From CAISDA01 sp050258555 (lineage in GTDB: Bacteria > Bacteroidota > Ignavibacteria > UBA10030 > UBA8401), in contig JBLMZA010000020.1 in NCBI GenBank assembly GCA_050258555.1, forward strand, positions 36,185 through 100,184: DNA of 64,000 nt, read 5' to 3'. The translations under genes and the position numbers were made by a program. Positions 43,628 to 52,641 of the stretch are shown here, one piece after another (the first letter of the stretch is position 1; each line of letters opens with the position of its first letter). The notes beneath the pieces were generated by a model. That model was not told the DNA's origin, did no database searches, and was given only the letters and a program-made list of their open reading frames with translations.

Positions 43628-44104
43628 TTAATGGATTGTATCTTTGCTGTTCAACATGATGCGGCTGCCGGTGCTCTGCGAGTCGTCCGACTCCGAAAGC
43701 GTCATCGCGACGAGCGTTTTCATTTCCTCCACCCCGACGGTCACGTAACCGGACATCATGACGCGGTCGATGACCGCCTCGATGTCGTTGTCCGAGATGA
43801 GTCCGATTTCCCGCAGCTGCATCAGATATCCCTGTGCCGCGGGGCTGATCGCCATCCGTTCGGCATCATGCAGGATGCGGAACGACTGTCCGGTCGAGGA
43901 GATCTCGTCCGTTACCAGTTCGTCCCCCATCGAGATTTTGTCGTAGACCCAGTTGAATGCGGCGCTGATTTCGGCGGCGGTATATCCGCGCTTCGAGAGC
44001 ACCGACAGATCGATCTCGCCGATCGGCTTGTTCTTGCGGAGTTCGCCGATCAGGTAGACCAGAATTTCAACCACTTTTTCCTGCATTACGGTAGTATTCA
44101 TCAT
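43628..44104 (-). CDS. smg: Smg/DUF494 family protein
   Basis: About 158 residues from ATG 44104; ATG 44101 and 44086 are in frame and none has a clear ribosome-binding site, while the frame reaches 44167. EKVVEILVYLIGELRKNKP, RGYTAAEISAAFNWVYDKI and YLMQLREIGLISDNDIEAVIDRVM-type segments match Smg (DUF494), whose biochemical role is not settled. It lies 18 bases before topA; smg-topA linkage is widely kept. Confidence 0.87.
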   Translation of the reverse strand: MMNTTVMQEKVVEILVYLIGELRKNKPIGEIDLSVLSKRGYTAAEISAAFNWVYDKISMGDELVTDEISSTGQSFRILHDAERMAISPAAQGYLMQLREIGLISDNDIEAVIDRVMMSGYVTVGVEEMKTLVAMTLSESDDSQSTGSRIMLNSKDTIH

Positions 44105-44173
44105 ATTCAAAAAGTTCAGGACGCATGAGCTCCTGAATGAATGTATAAAAAATCCTTCTCTTGTCAAATGATT

Positions 44174-44593
44174 TTATTTGACGCCGAGCGCCTTCACATA
44201 GCGCTCCTGCTTTTTGAACATCGCCGCTTTCGATTCCGGATCCGTGTCGTCGTAGCCGCAGCAGTGCAGCACGCCATGGACGACCAGGCGGGCGGCCTCG
44301 TTGCGCGGCGAAACGCCGTATTCGGCAGCCTGGCGCCGTGCCTGCTCCAGATTAATATAGAGCTCGCCTTCAAGGGGGGATTCTTCTAGCGTGAATGAGA
44401 TGACGTCTGTCGTGTCGTTGTGTCCCAGGTGCTTCCTGTTGATCGGACGGATCCCCTTGTCATCGGTAAAGACGACGGTCATTGCGGCTTTGTTCCGTTT
44501 CTCTTTTGAACACACGAATGCCGCCCACCGTTCAACTTCGGCACGCGAAACCCGGATGGCGCGGCATGGGAAATGAGCCTGGACGGCGATCAT
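44174..44593 (-). CDS. ybeY: Endoribonuclease YbeY (rRNA maturation factor)
   Basis: 139 residues. NRKHLGHNDTTDVISFTLEE and the metal site HGVLHCCGYDD mark YbeY. The classical ligands are H-x3-H-x5-H; here the last is Asp (GYDD), a variant I recall from Bacteroidota relatives. It takes part in 16S rRNA 3' processing and quality control. The start overlaps the upstream unknown gene by four bases. Confidence 0.93.
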   Translation of the reverse strand: MIAVQAHFPCRAIRVSRAEVERWAAFVCSKEKRNKAAMTVVFTDDKGIRPINRKHLGHNDTTDVISFTLEESPLEGELYINLEQARRQAAEYGVSPRNEAARLVVHGVLHCCGYDDTDPESKAAMFKKQERYVKALGVK

Positions 44594-45129
44594 CGACGGC
44601 CTCTCGGTGAGGAAACGCGTTTATTCGCGCGTTTGCGGACGTTTTTCGGCGCCGTGACAGGCGCAGCAGCGTTCTTTTTCGGCGCCGGAGGGATCTCTTC
44701 GAGCACCGTTTCCGTGAGCGAGAGCGCGATGCCGGAGAGCATTACTTCCGGCCCCAGCTTCGTGAAATCGCCCGAGAGCAGCGACCGGTCCACATTCGCA
44801 TAGAACGAGCAGCCGCCTTCGCGTTCGACGATGATGCCCGAGACCTTGCCGTCATGCTCGGCAATGAACGTCACTTCTCCCAGCATGGCGCTCACGACGC
44901 ATCCGGAGCAGAAATGGAGCTGGAAATGGGTGTTCGATGTATAGATGGAAACGAGATTGCCCGTGCGTTCCCCGATCGGAATATCGGGATAGAGCTCGAC
45001 GACGAGCCGGCGTTCGGGCGTGGTATTGATTTCAAACCGGTGGTTGTTCGCCGAGAATTTGCCGGGAACGCCGAGCACGGCGCTGATTTTTCTGATGACG
45101 CTCGGAGAAAAAACGGATTTCATTGTCAT
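44590..45129 (-). CDS. Unknown protein with basic C-terminal tail
   Basis: 179 residues (start ATG 45129; ATG 45123 in frame). Residues 1-135 look like a mixed alpha/beta domain with LYPDIPIGERTGNLVSIYTS and LHFCSGCVVSAMLGEVTF; two cysteines are three apart. The last 40 residues are rich in Pro, Ala, Lys and Arg and look disordered. It overlaps ybeY by four bases, so joint translation is likely. I do not recognise the family. Confidence 0.75.
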   Translation of the reverse strand: MTMKSVFSPSVIRKISAVLGVPGKFSANNHRFEINTTPERRLVVELYPDIPIGERTGNLVSIYTSNTHFQLHFCSGCVVSAMLGEVTFIAEHDGKVSGIIVEREGGCSFYANVDRSLLSGDFTKLGPEVMLSGIALSLTETVLEEIPPAPKKNAAAPVTAPKNVRKRANKRVSSPRGRR

Positions 45130-45180
45130 CCCGTCTGTGTTCGAAAATTAACTTAGTTTGCTGACGCCGCCCGGGCCGGT

Positions 45181-46080
45181 TCACCATTCAAAGACGGCGC
45201 CTTCACGCGCCGCTTCGCAGCGGAATGTGTCGCCTTTGCCTGCCATGATGCCGGCGCACCGCCGAACGATGTCGTCCATCGCATCGTCGCTGCGGCTGGG
45301 TTCGTGATGGAATAAAAACAGCTGCCGGACGCCGGCCTTGCGCGCGACGTCAAGCGTGAATTCGTAATGCGAATGCCCCCATGTCACCTTGTCGGCGAAA
45401 TATTCCTCGGGGGTATACGTCGCGTCGTGTATGAGCACATCGGCGCCGCGCGCGAAGTCGTAGATGCGCTCGTTGCAGTCTCCGCCGGCCGACTGGAACC
45501 GGCTCAGCACGCTTGGTTCGAAATTCGTCGCCTTCTTCAGCATTTCGGCGCTGAAGGCCTCGTTGTCGCTGATGTAGACGAGCGACTTCCCATCCGATTC
45601 GATCCGATAGCCGACCGTGAAGCCCGGATGGTTCACATACATCGTGCGGACGCGCACGTCGCCGATCATGAACTCGTCCTCCTTCACCGGATGGAACGAA
45701 ATGGTCGCCGCCAGCTCGTGCAGTTCGATCGGGAAATAAATATGCGTCATCTGGTCGGCGATGATGCGCTGAAGCGTGATGTCGTTCCGCTCCGGTCCGA
45801 TAATGGTGATCGCATTGCCGGGCACGAATGCGGGCTTGAAGAACGGGAATCCCTGGATGTGGTCCCAATGAGGATGCGTGATGAGAATCGACGCCGTGAC
45901 GGCTTTTTTCTGGGAGGCCAGGCGATCGCCAAGAGCGCGTATGCCCGTGCCCGCATCGAGGATGAGGATGGTGCCGTCGTCCGTGGTGACTTCGACGCAT
46001 GGCGTATTGCCGCCGTAGCGCACGAACGACGGTCCGGATGTGGGAATGGAACCTCTCACCCCCCAAAATGTCAGATTCAT
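45181..46080 (-). CDS. MBL-fold metallo-hydrolase
   Basis: 299 residues. The metallo-beta-lactamase signature THPHWDHIQGFPFF gives H-x-H-x-D-H; further ligands lie in NHPGFTVGYRI, LIHDATYTPEE and WGHSHYE, and FHHEPSRSDD closes the site. MNLTFWGVRGSIPTSG at the start is typical of a group related to RNase Z and cyclic-nucleotide phosphodiesterases. Substrate unknown. Twelve bases separate it from the carbonic-anhydrase-like gene upstream. Confidence 0.87.
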   Translation of the reverse strand: MNLTFWGVRGSIPTSGPSFVRYGGNTPCVEVTTDDGTILILDAGTGIRALGDRLASQKKAVTASILITHPHWDHIQGFPFFKPAFVPGNAITIIGPERNDITLQRIIADQMTHIYFPIELHELAATISFHPVKEDEFMIGDVRVRTMYVNHPGFTVGYRIESDGKSLVYISDNEAFSAEMLKKATNFEPSVLSRFQSAGGDCNERIYDFARGADVLIHDATYTPEEYFADKVTWGHSHYEFTLDVARKAGVRQLFLFHHEPSRSDDAMDDIVRRCAGIMAGKGDTFRCEAAREGAVFEW

Positions 46081-46092
46081 CGGATGGGCCTC

Positions 46093-46680
46093 TTACGATT
46101 GTCCGCGGAAAGCTTCTACGTAGTCGACGTAATTTTGTGCCGATTGTCTCAGCATCGCCCTCTCCTCATCCGTCAGCTGCCGGATCACCTTGGCTGGGGT
46201 GCCGGCCACAAGCGTTCCTTCAGGAACGACCGTGCCGCCCAGCACGACCGCACCCGCCGCGACGAGCGCGAACGGTCCCACCTTCGCATCGTCGAGCACG
46301 ACGGCGCCCATGCCGATCAGACAGTAGTCGTAAATGGTTGCCGCATGGATCACGGCGCTGTGACCGACCGTGACGTTCGCCCCGATGATGCAGGGAAATT
46401 TCTTGTGCGTCACATGGATGACGGCATTGTCCTGAATGTTCGTCCGTTCGCCGACGCGGATGTAGTTCACGTCGCCGCGGACGACCGTGTTGAACCAGAC
46501 GGAACAGTCCTTCTCCATCTTCACGTCCCCGATAATGCGCGCGCCGTCGGCGATGAACACCGACGGGTCGAGTTCGGGGTACATCCCCTTGAATGGCATC
46601 ACGGTGAACTGCTTCTGCGGCACATGGATCGTTCCGACAAGCGGCTTCTCAACGGTGTGAATTTTTTCTGTGGAGCTCAT
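46093..46680 (-). CDS. Gamma-carbonic anhydrase family protein (YrdA/PaaY-like)
   Basis: 195 residues. A left-handed beta-helix with hexapeptide repeats: GDVKMEKDCSVWFNTVVRGD, IGERTNIQDNAVIHV, VGHSAVIHAATI, LIGMGAVVLDDA. The three zinc histidines are in VIHV, VGHS and VIHA. An N-terminal extension of about 20 residues precedes the domain. Such proteins may be carbonic anhydrases or thioesterases; many are inactive, so activity is not claimed. Confidence 0.9.
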   Translation of the reverse strand: MSSTEKIHTVEKPLVGTIHVPQKQFTVMPFKGMYPELDPSVFIADGARIIGDVKMEKDCSVWFNTVVRGDVNYIRVGERTNIQDNAVIHVTHKKFPCIIGANVTVGHSAVIHAATIYDYCLIGMGAVVLDDAKVGPFALVAAGAVVLGGTVVPEGTLVAGTPAKVIRQLTDEERAMLRQSAQNYVDYVEAFRGQS

Positions 46681-46711
46681 AGTCTTGTTCTCATGGAATA
46701 AAAATACAGTG

Positions 46712-47578
46712 TTATGATTTCGACGGCGCCTTCGGCGGTGTCCAGCCGGGGCGGTTCCATTTGATCAGCTCGATGTGGACGCTTCCGATGACGACCTTCA
46801 TCTTCGCCACGATCGGCACGGCGGCTTCATCGTCGCTGAAGTAGCCCTCGAATCCGCCGGTCATGCCGAAGAATCCGACATAGTCCGAATGTCCCTCGAA
46901 GTGGACAGTCTGGACGGGATATTTCACCGCATCGATTTCCTTCGCCTCCTTCTCGTTCTTGAAGTCGAAATACGTGTTGACCTCCGCCTCGTCGACGAAC
47001 GTCGGCACATTGACTTCCTTGCGCTGGTGGACGTTGACACGCGCATAATAAAACAGCGAGAGTCCGTCCACGATCCCGTTGTTGACGGGCGCCGTGCCGC
47101 TCTTCGTGATCGTTCCCTGGGGCGAGATGCCCCGTTCATACGTCGCCAGCTTTTTCTGGTAATCGAATGAATATTTCACATATTTCATTTCCTCGGGCTT
47201 CTTGGTGTCGTAGGCCGAGAAATAATTCGAGAAGGCGGTCGGCAGCATATCGGTAAAAAAGACGGCATGGAGGCTCACGAAGGGAACCCCGCTGTACGAA
47301 TCGATGTATGCCTTTGCCTTATAGCATGTCTTTCCGTTCCGCTGATACGAATCGATGATGACGGCCTTCACGGTGCCCAGGTCGAACATCGAATAACTGA
47401 CTTCGTAGAGAAGCTCTTCTCCCTTGACGAACGCGCCTGCAGGGGCCTGAAATTCGAACGACGATTCGGTAAACTCGCCGGCCTGAGATACCGTGACGTC
47501 TGAGAACGGGAATAACGCGATGATGAGGACTGCTATGATGATGCCGGTGATGATTTTAACTGCTCTTTTTCGTTTCAA
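46712..47578 (-). CDS. DUF3108 envelope protein
   Basis: About 288 residues from TTG 47578 (GGAAAGG 12 bases upstream); another TTG at 47635 is in frame but lies inside a hairpin, and no ATG is available. KRKRAVKIITGIIIAVLIIALF is a membrane anchor or signal. The rest shows DUF3108 features: GEELLYEVSYSMFDLGTVKA, YKAKAYIDS, YSFDYQKKLATYERG and IVDGLSLFYYARV. DUF3108 proteins are periplasmic or outer-membrane associated and of unknown role. The gene follows the S41 protease. Confidence 0.82.
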   Translation of the reverse strand: MKRKRAVKIITGIIIAVLIIALFPFSDVTVSQAGEFTESSFEFQAPAGAFVKGEELLYEVSYSMFDLGTVKAVIIDSYQRNGKTCYKAKAYIDSYSGVPFVSLHAVFFTDMLPTAFSNYFSAYDTKKPEEMKYVKYSFDYQKKLATYERGISPQGTITKSGTAPVNNGIVDGLSLFYYARVNVHQRKEVNVPTFVDEAEVNTYFDFKNEKEAKEIDAVKYPVQTVHFEGHSDYVGFFGMTGGFEGYFSDDEAAVPIVAKMKVVIGSVHIELIKWNRPGWTPPKAPSKS

Positions 47579-47611
47579 TGTCTCGCATTGCCTTTCCGTT
47601 GGTTGAAGAAC

Positions 47612-47651
47612 GCCGGCGTCCTGATCCGTGTGCAATGCGCAGGACGCCGGC
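47612..47651. terminator. Long hairpin after the S41 protease gene
   Basis: GCCGGCGTCCTG (47612-47623) and CAGGACGCCGGC (47640-47651): perfect 12-bp stem, 16-base loop, 14 bases past the protease stop codon. Downstream only GTTCTT, so termination may be partial. Confidence 0.55.
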
Positions 47652-47665
47652 TGAACAATAGAGCG

Positions 47666-49291
47666 TTACTTCTGCAGATGTGTGATGTGCTCGGCTTCGG
47701 GGAAGAGTCCCATCGCTTTCTTGAGCTGGTTGTCAACCATGAGGATGACCGGATACCAGCCTTCGTTGCCCCAGAAATTGCGGGCGATGTGCGCTTTCAG
47801 ACGCGCATCGATGTACTCCTTGTCGTGGTCGAACTGCGCCTGATTGAATTCGACGCCTTTCGATTTCACATAGGCGAGGAATTCGGGAAGGACTTTCTCC
47901 TTCACATCGAACGACTTGTTGAACTGTTCGAAGTTTCCTTTATACCGGTTCTTGATTTCGTCGCCATGGTTCGTCAGATATTTCGTGACGAATTCATAGA
48001 ACAGGTTGCGGCGGCTGATGACGCGCGAAAACTGCGTGCCGGTGTCGGATTTGACGATGTAGTCGGGAGTGATGCCCCCTCCTCCGTAAATCGTGCGGCC
48101 TGCGCCCGTCTTGAATTTCGGGCGCGTGCTGTCGGCGCTTTCCTCCTGATGCGTGATGTTCTCGCCTTCGACTTCGTCGCGCTCGAACGCCTCGCGCTGG
48201 TACTTGTCCTTGCCGTCGGAATACGAACGCTGGATAAGCCTGCCGCTGGGCGTGTAATACCGCGCAATGGTCAGACGGAAGGCCGACTTGTCGGGCAGTT
48301 CGAACTGCCGCTGCACCAGCCCCTTGCCGAAGCTGGTTTCACCGACGATGAGTCCGCGGTCCCAATCCTGCACGGCGCCGGCGACGATTTCGCTCGCGCT
48401 GGCCGATCCGTTCGAAATGAGGATGATGAGCGGCGTCTTCTCGTATTCGCTGCCGGTCGTTGCGAAATATTCCTCGTTGAATTCCGTGCGGCGACCCTTC
48501 GTATAGACGATCTTTCTCGGCGTGCCGTTCTTGTCGGCGGCCAGGAACAGATCGGCCATTTTCACGGCCTGATCGAGATAGCCTCCGGGATTGAACCGCA
48601 GATCAAGCACGAGACGCTTCATGCCCTGCGACTTCAGCTTCTGCAACGCGGCCACCATCTCGTTGTTCGTCGTTTCGGAGAACCGTGTCACGTTGATATA
48701 GCCGACTTCGTCGTTGAGCATTGTCGACACATCGACGCTGTAGAGCGGAATGACATCGCGCACGATCTCGAAGTCCAGCAGTTCTTTCACGCCCGCACGC
48801 ACGATTGCAACCGAGACCTTCGTGCCCTTGGGGCCTTTGAGCGATTTCATGACAGAATCGGTGGTGATGCCGACGGCGTTCCACCCGTCGATCTTGACGA
48901 TCTTGTCGTTCGAGAGGATGCCGAGCTGGGCGCTCGGTCCTCCGCCCACGGGCTGTACGACCGTGATGGTATCGTTGACGATCGCGAATTCCACGCCGAT
49001 GCCTTCGAATTTTCCGCGGAAATCCTCGGTCACTTTCTTCAGCTGCTGCGGCGGTATGTACACAGAATGGGGATCAAGGTTGTTGAGCAGACCGTTCACC
49101 GCCGCTTCCGTCAGTTTTGCCGCATCGACATCGTCGACGTAGAATTTTTCGGTCAGATTGAGCACATCCTTGAACTTGTTGAGCTGCTCGTAGACGCTGT
49201 CGCCGGAAATGAGTTGATTGAATTGGGTTCCGACTGCGAACGCCAACAGCAGTGCAATCGCAAACATCGGAATCGAAAAACGTTTTTTCAT
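47666..49291 (-). CDS. C-terminal processing serine protease (S41 family)
   Basis: 541 residues from ATG 49291 (AGGAG eight bases upstream). One N-terminal membrane helix (about 7-24), a PDZ domain (FEGIGVEFAIVNDTITVV, GGPSAQLGILSNDKIVKIDG), then the S41 catalytic core with serine in LISNGSASASEIVAG and lysine in GETSFGKGLVQ. The C-terminal 150 residues form an extra domain. It trims or degrades envelope proteins in the periplasm; CtpA/Prc-type. lysS lies upstream after 126 bases. Confidence 0.94.
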   Translation of the reverse strand: MKKRFSIPMFAIALLLAFAVGTQFNQLISGDSVYEQLNKFKDVLNLTEKFYVDDVDAAKLTEAAVNGLLNNLDPHSVYIPPQQLKKVTEDFRGKFEGIGVEFAIVNDTITVVQPVGGGPSAQLGILSNDKIVKIDGWNAVGITTDSVMKSLKGPKGTKVSVAIVRAGVKELLDFEIVRDVIPLYSVDVSTMLNDEVGYINVTRFSETTNNEMVAALQKLKSQGMKRLVLDLRFNPGGYLDQAVKMADLFLAADKNGTPRKIVYTKGRRTEFNEEYFATTGSEYEKTPLIILISNGSASASEIVAGAVQDWDRGLIVGETSFGKGLVQRQFELPDKSAFRLTIARYYTPSGRLIQRSYSDGKDKYQREAFERDEVEGENITHQEESADSTRPKFKTGAGRTIYGGGGITPDYIVKSDTGTQFSRVISRRNLFYEFVTKYLTNHGDEIKNRYKGNFEQFNKSFDVKEKVLPEFLAYVKSKGVEFNQAQFDHDKEYIDARLKAHIARNFWGNEGWYPVILMVDNQLKKAMGLFPEAEHITHLQK

Positions 49292-49417
49292 GAGAATACT
49301 CCTGAGATCGCTTCCCATAGCGTGAGTTTAATAAATGGAGTGAACAGCATAGAACATGGTTATACGATCTAAACACCAATATAAAATAAATAAATCCATT
49401 CACCGAATCAACTGCCC

Positions 49418-50935
49418 TTATTTTTCGGGCTTCATCTGCGGGAAGAAGATCACGTCCCGGATCGATTCCGATTCGGTCAGCAGCATGACGAGCCGGTCGA
49501 TGCCGATGCCGAGACCGGCCGTCGGCGGCATGCCATATTCGAGCGACCGCAGGAAATCCTCGTCCATCGTCTGGGCCTCGTCGTCCCCCCGTTCGCGCAG
49601 ACGCACCTGTTCCTCGAACCGGGCGCGCTGATCGGTCGGATCGTTCAATTCGGAGAAGGAGTTGCAGATTTCCTGACCGTTCACGAATCCTTCGAACCGT
49701 TCGACCAGGCCCTCTTCCGTCCGGTGCTTCTTGGCCAGCGGCGAGAGTTCGACGGGATAATCCATGATGAACGTCGGCTGGATGAGATGAGGCTGCACCG
49801 TGGCGCTGAATATTTCGTCCACGATCTTTCCGGCGCCGATTTTCGGATCCAATGCAAGGTGAAGCTCCTTGGCGAAGGCGCGCAGCGCTGCCTCGTCGAA
49901 TCCGCGTATATTCTTGCCGGTATACTTTTCGATGGCGCCGAACATGGTCATGCGCTGCCAGGGCGTCGTGAAATCGATTTCGTTGCCACCCAGAGTGACC
50001 TTCTGCGTGCCGTTCAAGGCGATGGCAATGTTCTGGATCATCCGCTCCGTCAGTTCCATCATCCAGATGTAGTCCTTGTACGCGACGTAAAGCTCCATCG
50101 CGGTGAATTCCGGATTATGCGTGCGGTCCATGCCCTCGTTGCGGAAATTCTTCGATATTTCGTAGACGCCGTCGAAGCCGCCCACGATCAGGCGCTTCAG
50201 ATACAGCTCGTCGGCAATGCGCAGATACAGCTGCATATCGAGCGTATTGTGGTGCGTCACGAAGGGACGCGCGCTGGCGCCGCCGTAAATCGGCTGCAGG
50301 ACCGGGGTTTCGACCTCGAGGAAGTTCTGGTCGTCCAGGAAACGCCGGATGCTGCGGATCAAAAGCGAACGCTTCACGAACGTCGAGCGCACATCGGGAT
50401 TCACGATCAGATCCACGTAGCGCTGGCGGTAGCGCGTTTCCTTGTCCGCAAAGGGATCGAATGTGACCTTGTTGCCGGCTTCGTCGGTCTTCTCCTTGAC
50501 GACCGGAAGCGGGCGCAGCGACTTCGAGAGCAGTTGCAGCTCCTGCGCATGGATCGATACCTCTCCCATCTTCGTGCGGAAGACGAATCCCTTCACGCCG
50601 ATGATGTCGCCGATATCGAGCAGCTTCATCAGATTGTACGATTCGCCGATATCATCCTTGCGCAGATACACCTGGATCCTGCCCTGCATGTCCTGAATAT
50701 GGCAGAACGAAGCCTTTCCCATCTTCCGGATCGACATGAGACGGCCCGCGACCGCGACGGTCCGCTGGGGCGCATCGTCCGCAAACGATTCGAGGATCTC
50801 CTTCGAATAGGCGTCGCGGGGAAAGTCGTACGGATAGGGATTGATGCCCTGCTTGTGAAGCTCATCGAGCTCTTCGCGCCTGCGGAGCATGAGCGAGTTG
50901 AGTTCTTCGTGGTATTCGTTCTGTTGTATGTCCAT
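49418..50935 (-). CDS. lysS: Lysyl-tRNA synthetase (class II)
   Basis: 505 residues from ATG 50935; no clear ribosome-binding site. N-terminal OB anticodon domain (TVAVAGRLMSIRKMGKASF), motif 2 FRNEGMDRTHNPEFTAME and motif 3 GLGIGIDRLVML. Class II LysRS charges tRNA-Lys, of which one gene (CTT) is at 8269-8341. The AT-rich spacers on both sides suggest its own promoter. Confidence 0.97.
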   Translation of the reverse strand: MDIQQNEYHEELNSLMLRRREELDELHKQGINPYPYDFPRDAYSKEILESFADDAPQRTVAVAGRLMSIRKMGKASFCHIQDMQGRIQVYLRKDDIGESYNLMKLLDIGDIIGVKGFVFRTKMGEVSIHAQELQLLSKSLRPLPVVKEKTDEAGNKVTFDPFADKETRYRQRYVDLIVNPDVRSTFVKRSLLIRSIRRFLDDQNFLEVETPVLQPIYGGASARPFVTHHNTLDMQLYLRIADELYLKRLIVGGFDGVYEISKNFRNEGMDRTHNPEFTAMELYVAYKDYIWMMELTERMIQNIAIALNGTQKVTLGGNEIDFTTPWQRMTMFGAIEKYTGKNIRGFDEAALRAFAKELHLALDPKIGAGKIVDEIFSATVQPHLIQPTFIMDYPVELSPLAKKHRTEEGLVERFEGFVNGQEICNSFSELNDPTDQRARFEEQVRLRERGDDEAQTMDEDFLRSLEYGMPPTAGLGIGIDRLVMLLTESESIRDVIFFPQMKPEK

Positions 50936-51001
50936 ATGTCGGGTTTCTTTGTCTGTATTGATGGTGATAATGAAAGAAAAAATCCGCTGAAAAAATATGA
51001 T

Positions 51002-51030
51002 GCCGGACACACCTCCGTGGTGCGTCCGGC
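51002..51030 (-). terminator. Terminator after the PBP4-type carboxypeptidase gene
   Basis: GCCGGAC / GTCCGGC outer stem with inner CACC / GGTG and a five-base loop, followed on the minus strand by ATCATATTTTTT; 26 bases past the stop codon. Confidence 0.6.
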
Positions 51031-51055
51031 CCGTCACGTTCCTGTAAACGCGCTG

Positions 51056-52549
51056 TTATTCCGTGCGCGAAAATTCGGCAAGCCGGATGCAGACATCGTT
51101 CTGTATCTTTTCGGCCATGCGAGTGGGCACCGTATAATGGTTGCAGATCATCGAGAAGACGAACATCTCCCCGTCCCTGCTTGTCACATAGCCCGAGAGC
51201 GCGCGCACATAGCCCACAAATCCCGTCTTGGCGTGGACGTTGTTTTCGGCCTTCGTGCCCTTCATCCGGTTTCTGATCGATCCGTCGACGCCGGCAATGG
51301 GCAGAGACTGATAGAACGGCTCGAAATATTTGCCCTGATACATGCCGGTCAGGAGCGAGACAACATCGGTCGGCGAAACGAGATTCAGCCGCGAAAGGCC
51401 TGACCCGTCCACTTCCTGAAGGCGCAGCGTATCGATGCCCCACGAGGCGAAGATCGGATTCGTGACCCGGCGCGAATTGCGTTCAGAGCCGAGCCCGTAA
51501 TAGGCCATGCCCATGGTGCGGTAGAGCTGTTCGGCATAAAAATTCTGGCTCGGCTTGTTGATCGTCCGCACGATTTCAGAAAGCGGGATCGACGTGAATG
51601 TCGCCACGTGCCTGGCCGACGCGTAGTCGGGCAGGTATCCCGTATCGCCGATATCCATCGCCTCTCCGTGCACGGCGATGCCCTTGCGTTCGAGCGTTTC
51701 CTTCAGGACCGTCGCGGCATACAGCGTCGGATTGTCGATGGCGATGGATTCCTTCCATGCCGGCTTGTTCACGGGGAAGGAACCGCTGACGGTCACGATA
51801 TTCGTTCCGCGCCGGCGCGTGAATGTGATGTAATAGTTCGAATCGGGACCGGTCGTCTTCGTCTTGTTCACGATCGAGATGTATTTCGTGGCCGGCGACC
51901 AGGTGATGTGCGCCGGCTGTCCGACCGAGTCTCCGGCGGTCACGGTCATGTCGACGCAGTTGTCGTTGAATGCAAGTCCGCCGAACTGCGCGGCATACCA
52001 GTCGGTCTCGTAGAGCGCATCCCAGCCGTCGCCGTAGAACGACTCGTCGAAGCACCGGTCGTCGCCGATCACGTTGCCGGTGACCTCGGTGATGCCTGCG
52101 GCTTTCAGGCTGTCGGCCCACTGCTCGAACGTTTCCGTGCTGTGTCCGTTATTGTAGCGGCCTGAAATGGTCGGGTCTCCGCTTCCCTTCACCACGATAT
52201 TGCCCGTGAGAACGCCCGCCTTGAGATCGCCTTCCGCGTAGACGTCCGTCTTGTACCGGAAATCGGGGGTCAGCGATGTGAGCGCCGTCGATGTCGTGAA
52301 CAGCTTCATGTTCGATGCCGGCATGAAGCTCTTATACTCGTTGCGCTGGTAGACGACCTCGCCCGTCTTGAGCGAGCGGATCACCACGCCCCAGTGGGCG
52401 TTCATGAAGTTCGGATCATCAAACCGCTCAGCCAGTTCGGCGCGGAGCCTGTCGATCGGTTTCATTTCTTCCGGTGATTTCACCACCGGCGATGTGGAAC
52501 ATGATGCAAAAAACACTGCGGCCAGAAACATCCAGTATGGTTTTTTCAT
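51056..52549 (-). CDS. dacB: D-alanyl-D-alanine carboxypeptidase/endopeptidase (PBP4, S13 family), probable lipoprotein
   Basis: 497 residues. A short hydrophobic leader ends in FFASC17, a plausible lipobox. S13 motifs: SxxK as S79-N-M-K82 in PASNMKLF, SxN in KPSQNFYAE and KTG in VHAKTGFVGY. The long insert after the first motif, with GDDRCFDESF, is typical of PBP4. It trims peptidoglycan in the periplasm. malQ lies upstream with a long hairpin between. Confidence 0.93.
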   Translation of the reverse strand: MKKPYWMFLAAVFFASCSTSPVVKSPEEMKPIDRLRAELAERFDDPNFMNAHWGVVIRSLKTGEVVYQRNEYKSFMPASNMKLFTTSTALTSLTPDFRYKTDVYAEGDLKAGVLTGNIVVKGSGDPTISGRYNNGHSTETFEQWADSLKAAGITEVTGNVIGDDRCFDESFYGDGWDALYETDWYAAQFGGLAFNDNCVDMTVTAGDSVGQPAHITWSPATKYISIVNKTKTTGPDSNYYITFTRRRGTNIVTVSGSFPVNKPAWKESIAIDNPTLYAATVLKETLERKGIAVHGEAMDIGDTGYLPDYASARHVATFTSIPLSEIVRTINKPSQNFYAEQLYRTMGMAYYGLGSERNSRRVTNPIFASWGIDTLRLQEVDGSGLSRLNLVSPTDVVSLLTGMYQGKYFEPFYQSLPIAGVDGSIRNRMKGTKAENNVHAKTGFVGYVRALSGYVTSRDGEMFVFSMICNHYTVPTRMAEKIQNDVCIRLAEFSRTE

Positions 52550-52590
52550 CGCTGCTGAGTCCGTTTGATGAGGGGTGATGTCCGGTATCG

Positions 52591-52630
52591 GCGCGCATCG
52601 GCTGCCCGGAGAGCATACGCCGATGCGCGC
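52591..52630. terminator. Long hairpin after malQ
   Basis: GCGCGCATCGGC (52591-52602) and GCCGATGCGCGC (52619-52630): perfect 12-bp stem, 16-base loop, 11 bases past the malQ stop. No clear T-run. Confidence 0.55.
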
Positions 52631-52641
52631 TCACGGGTTCA

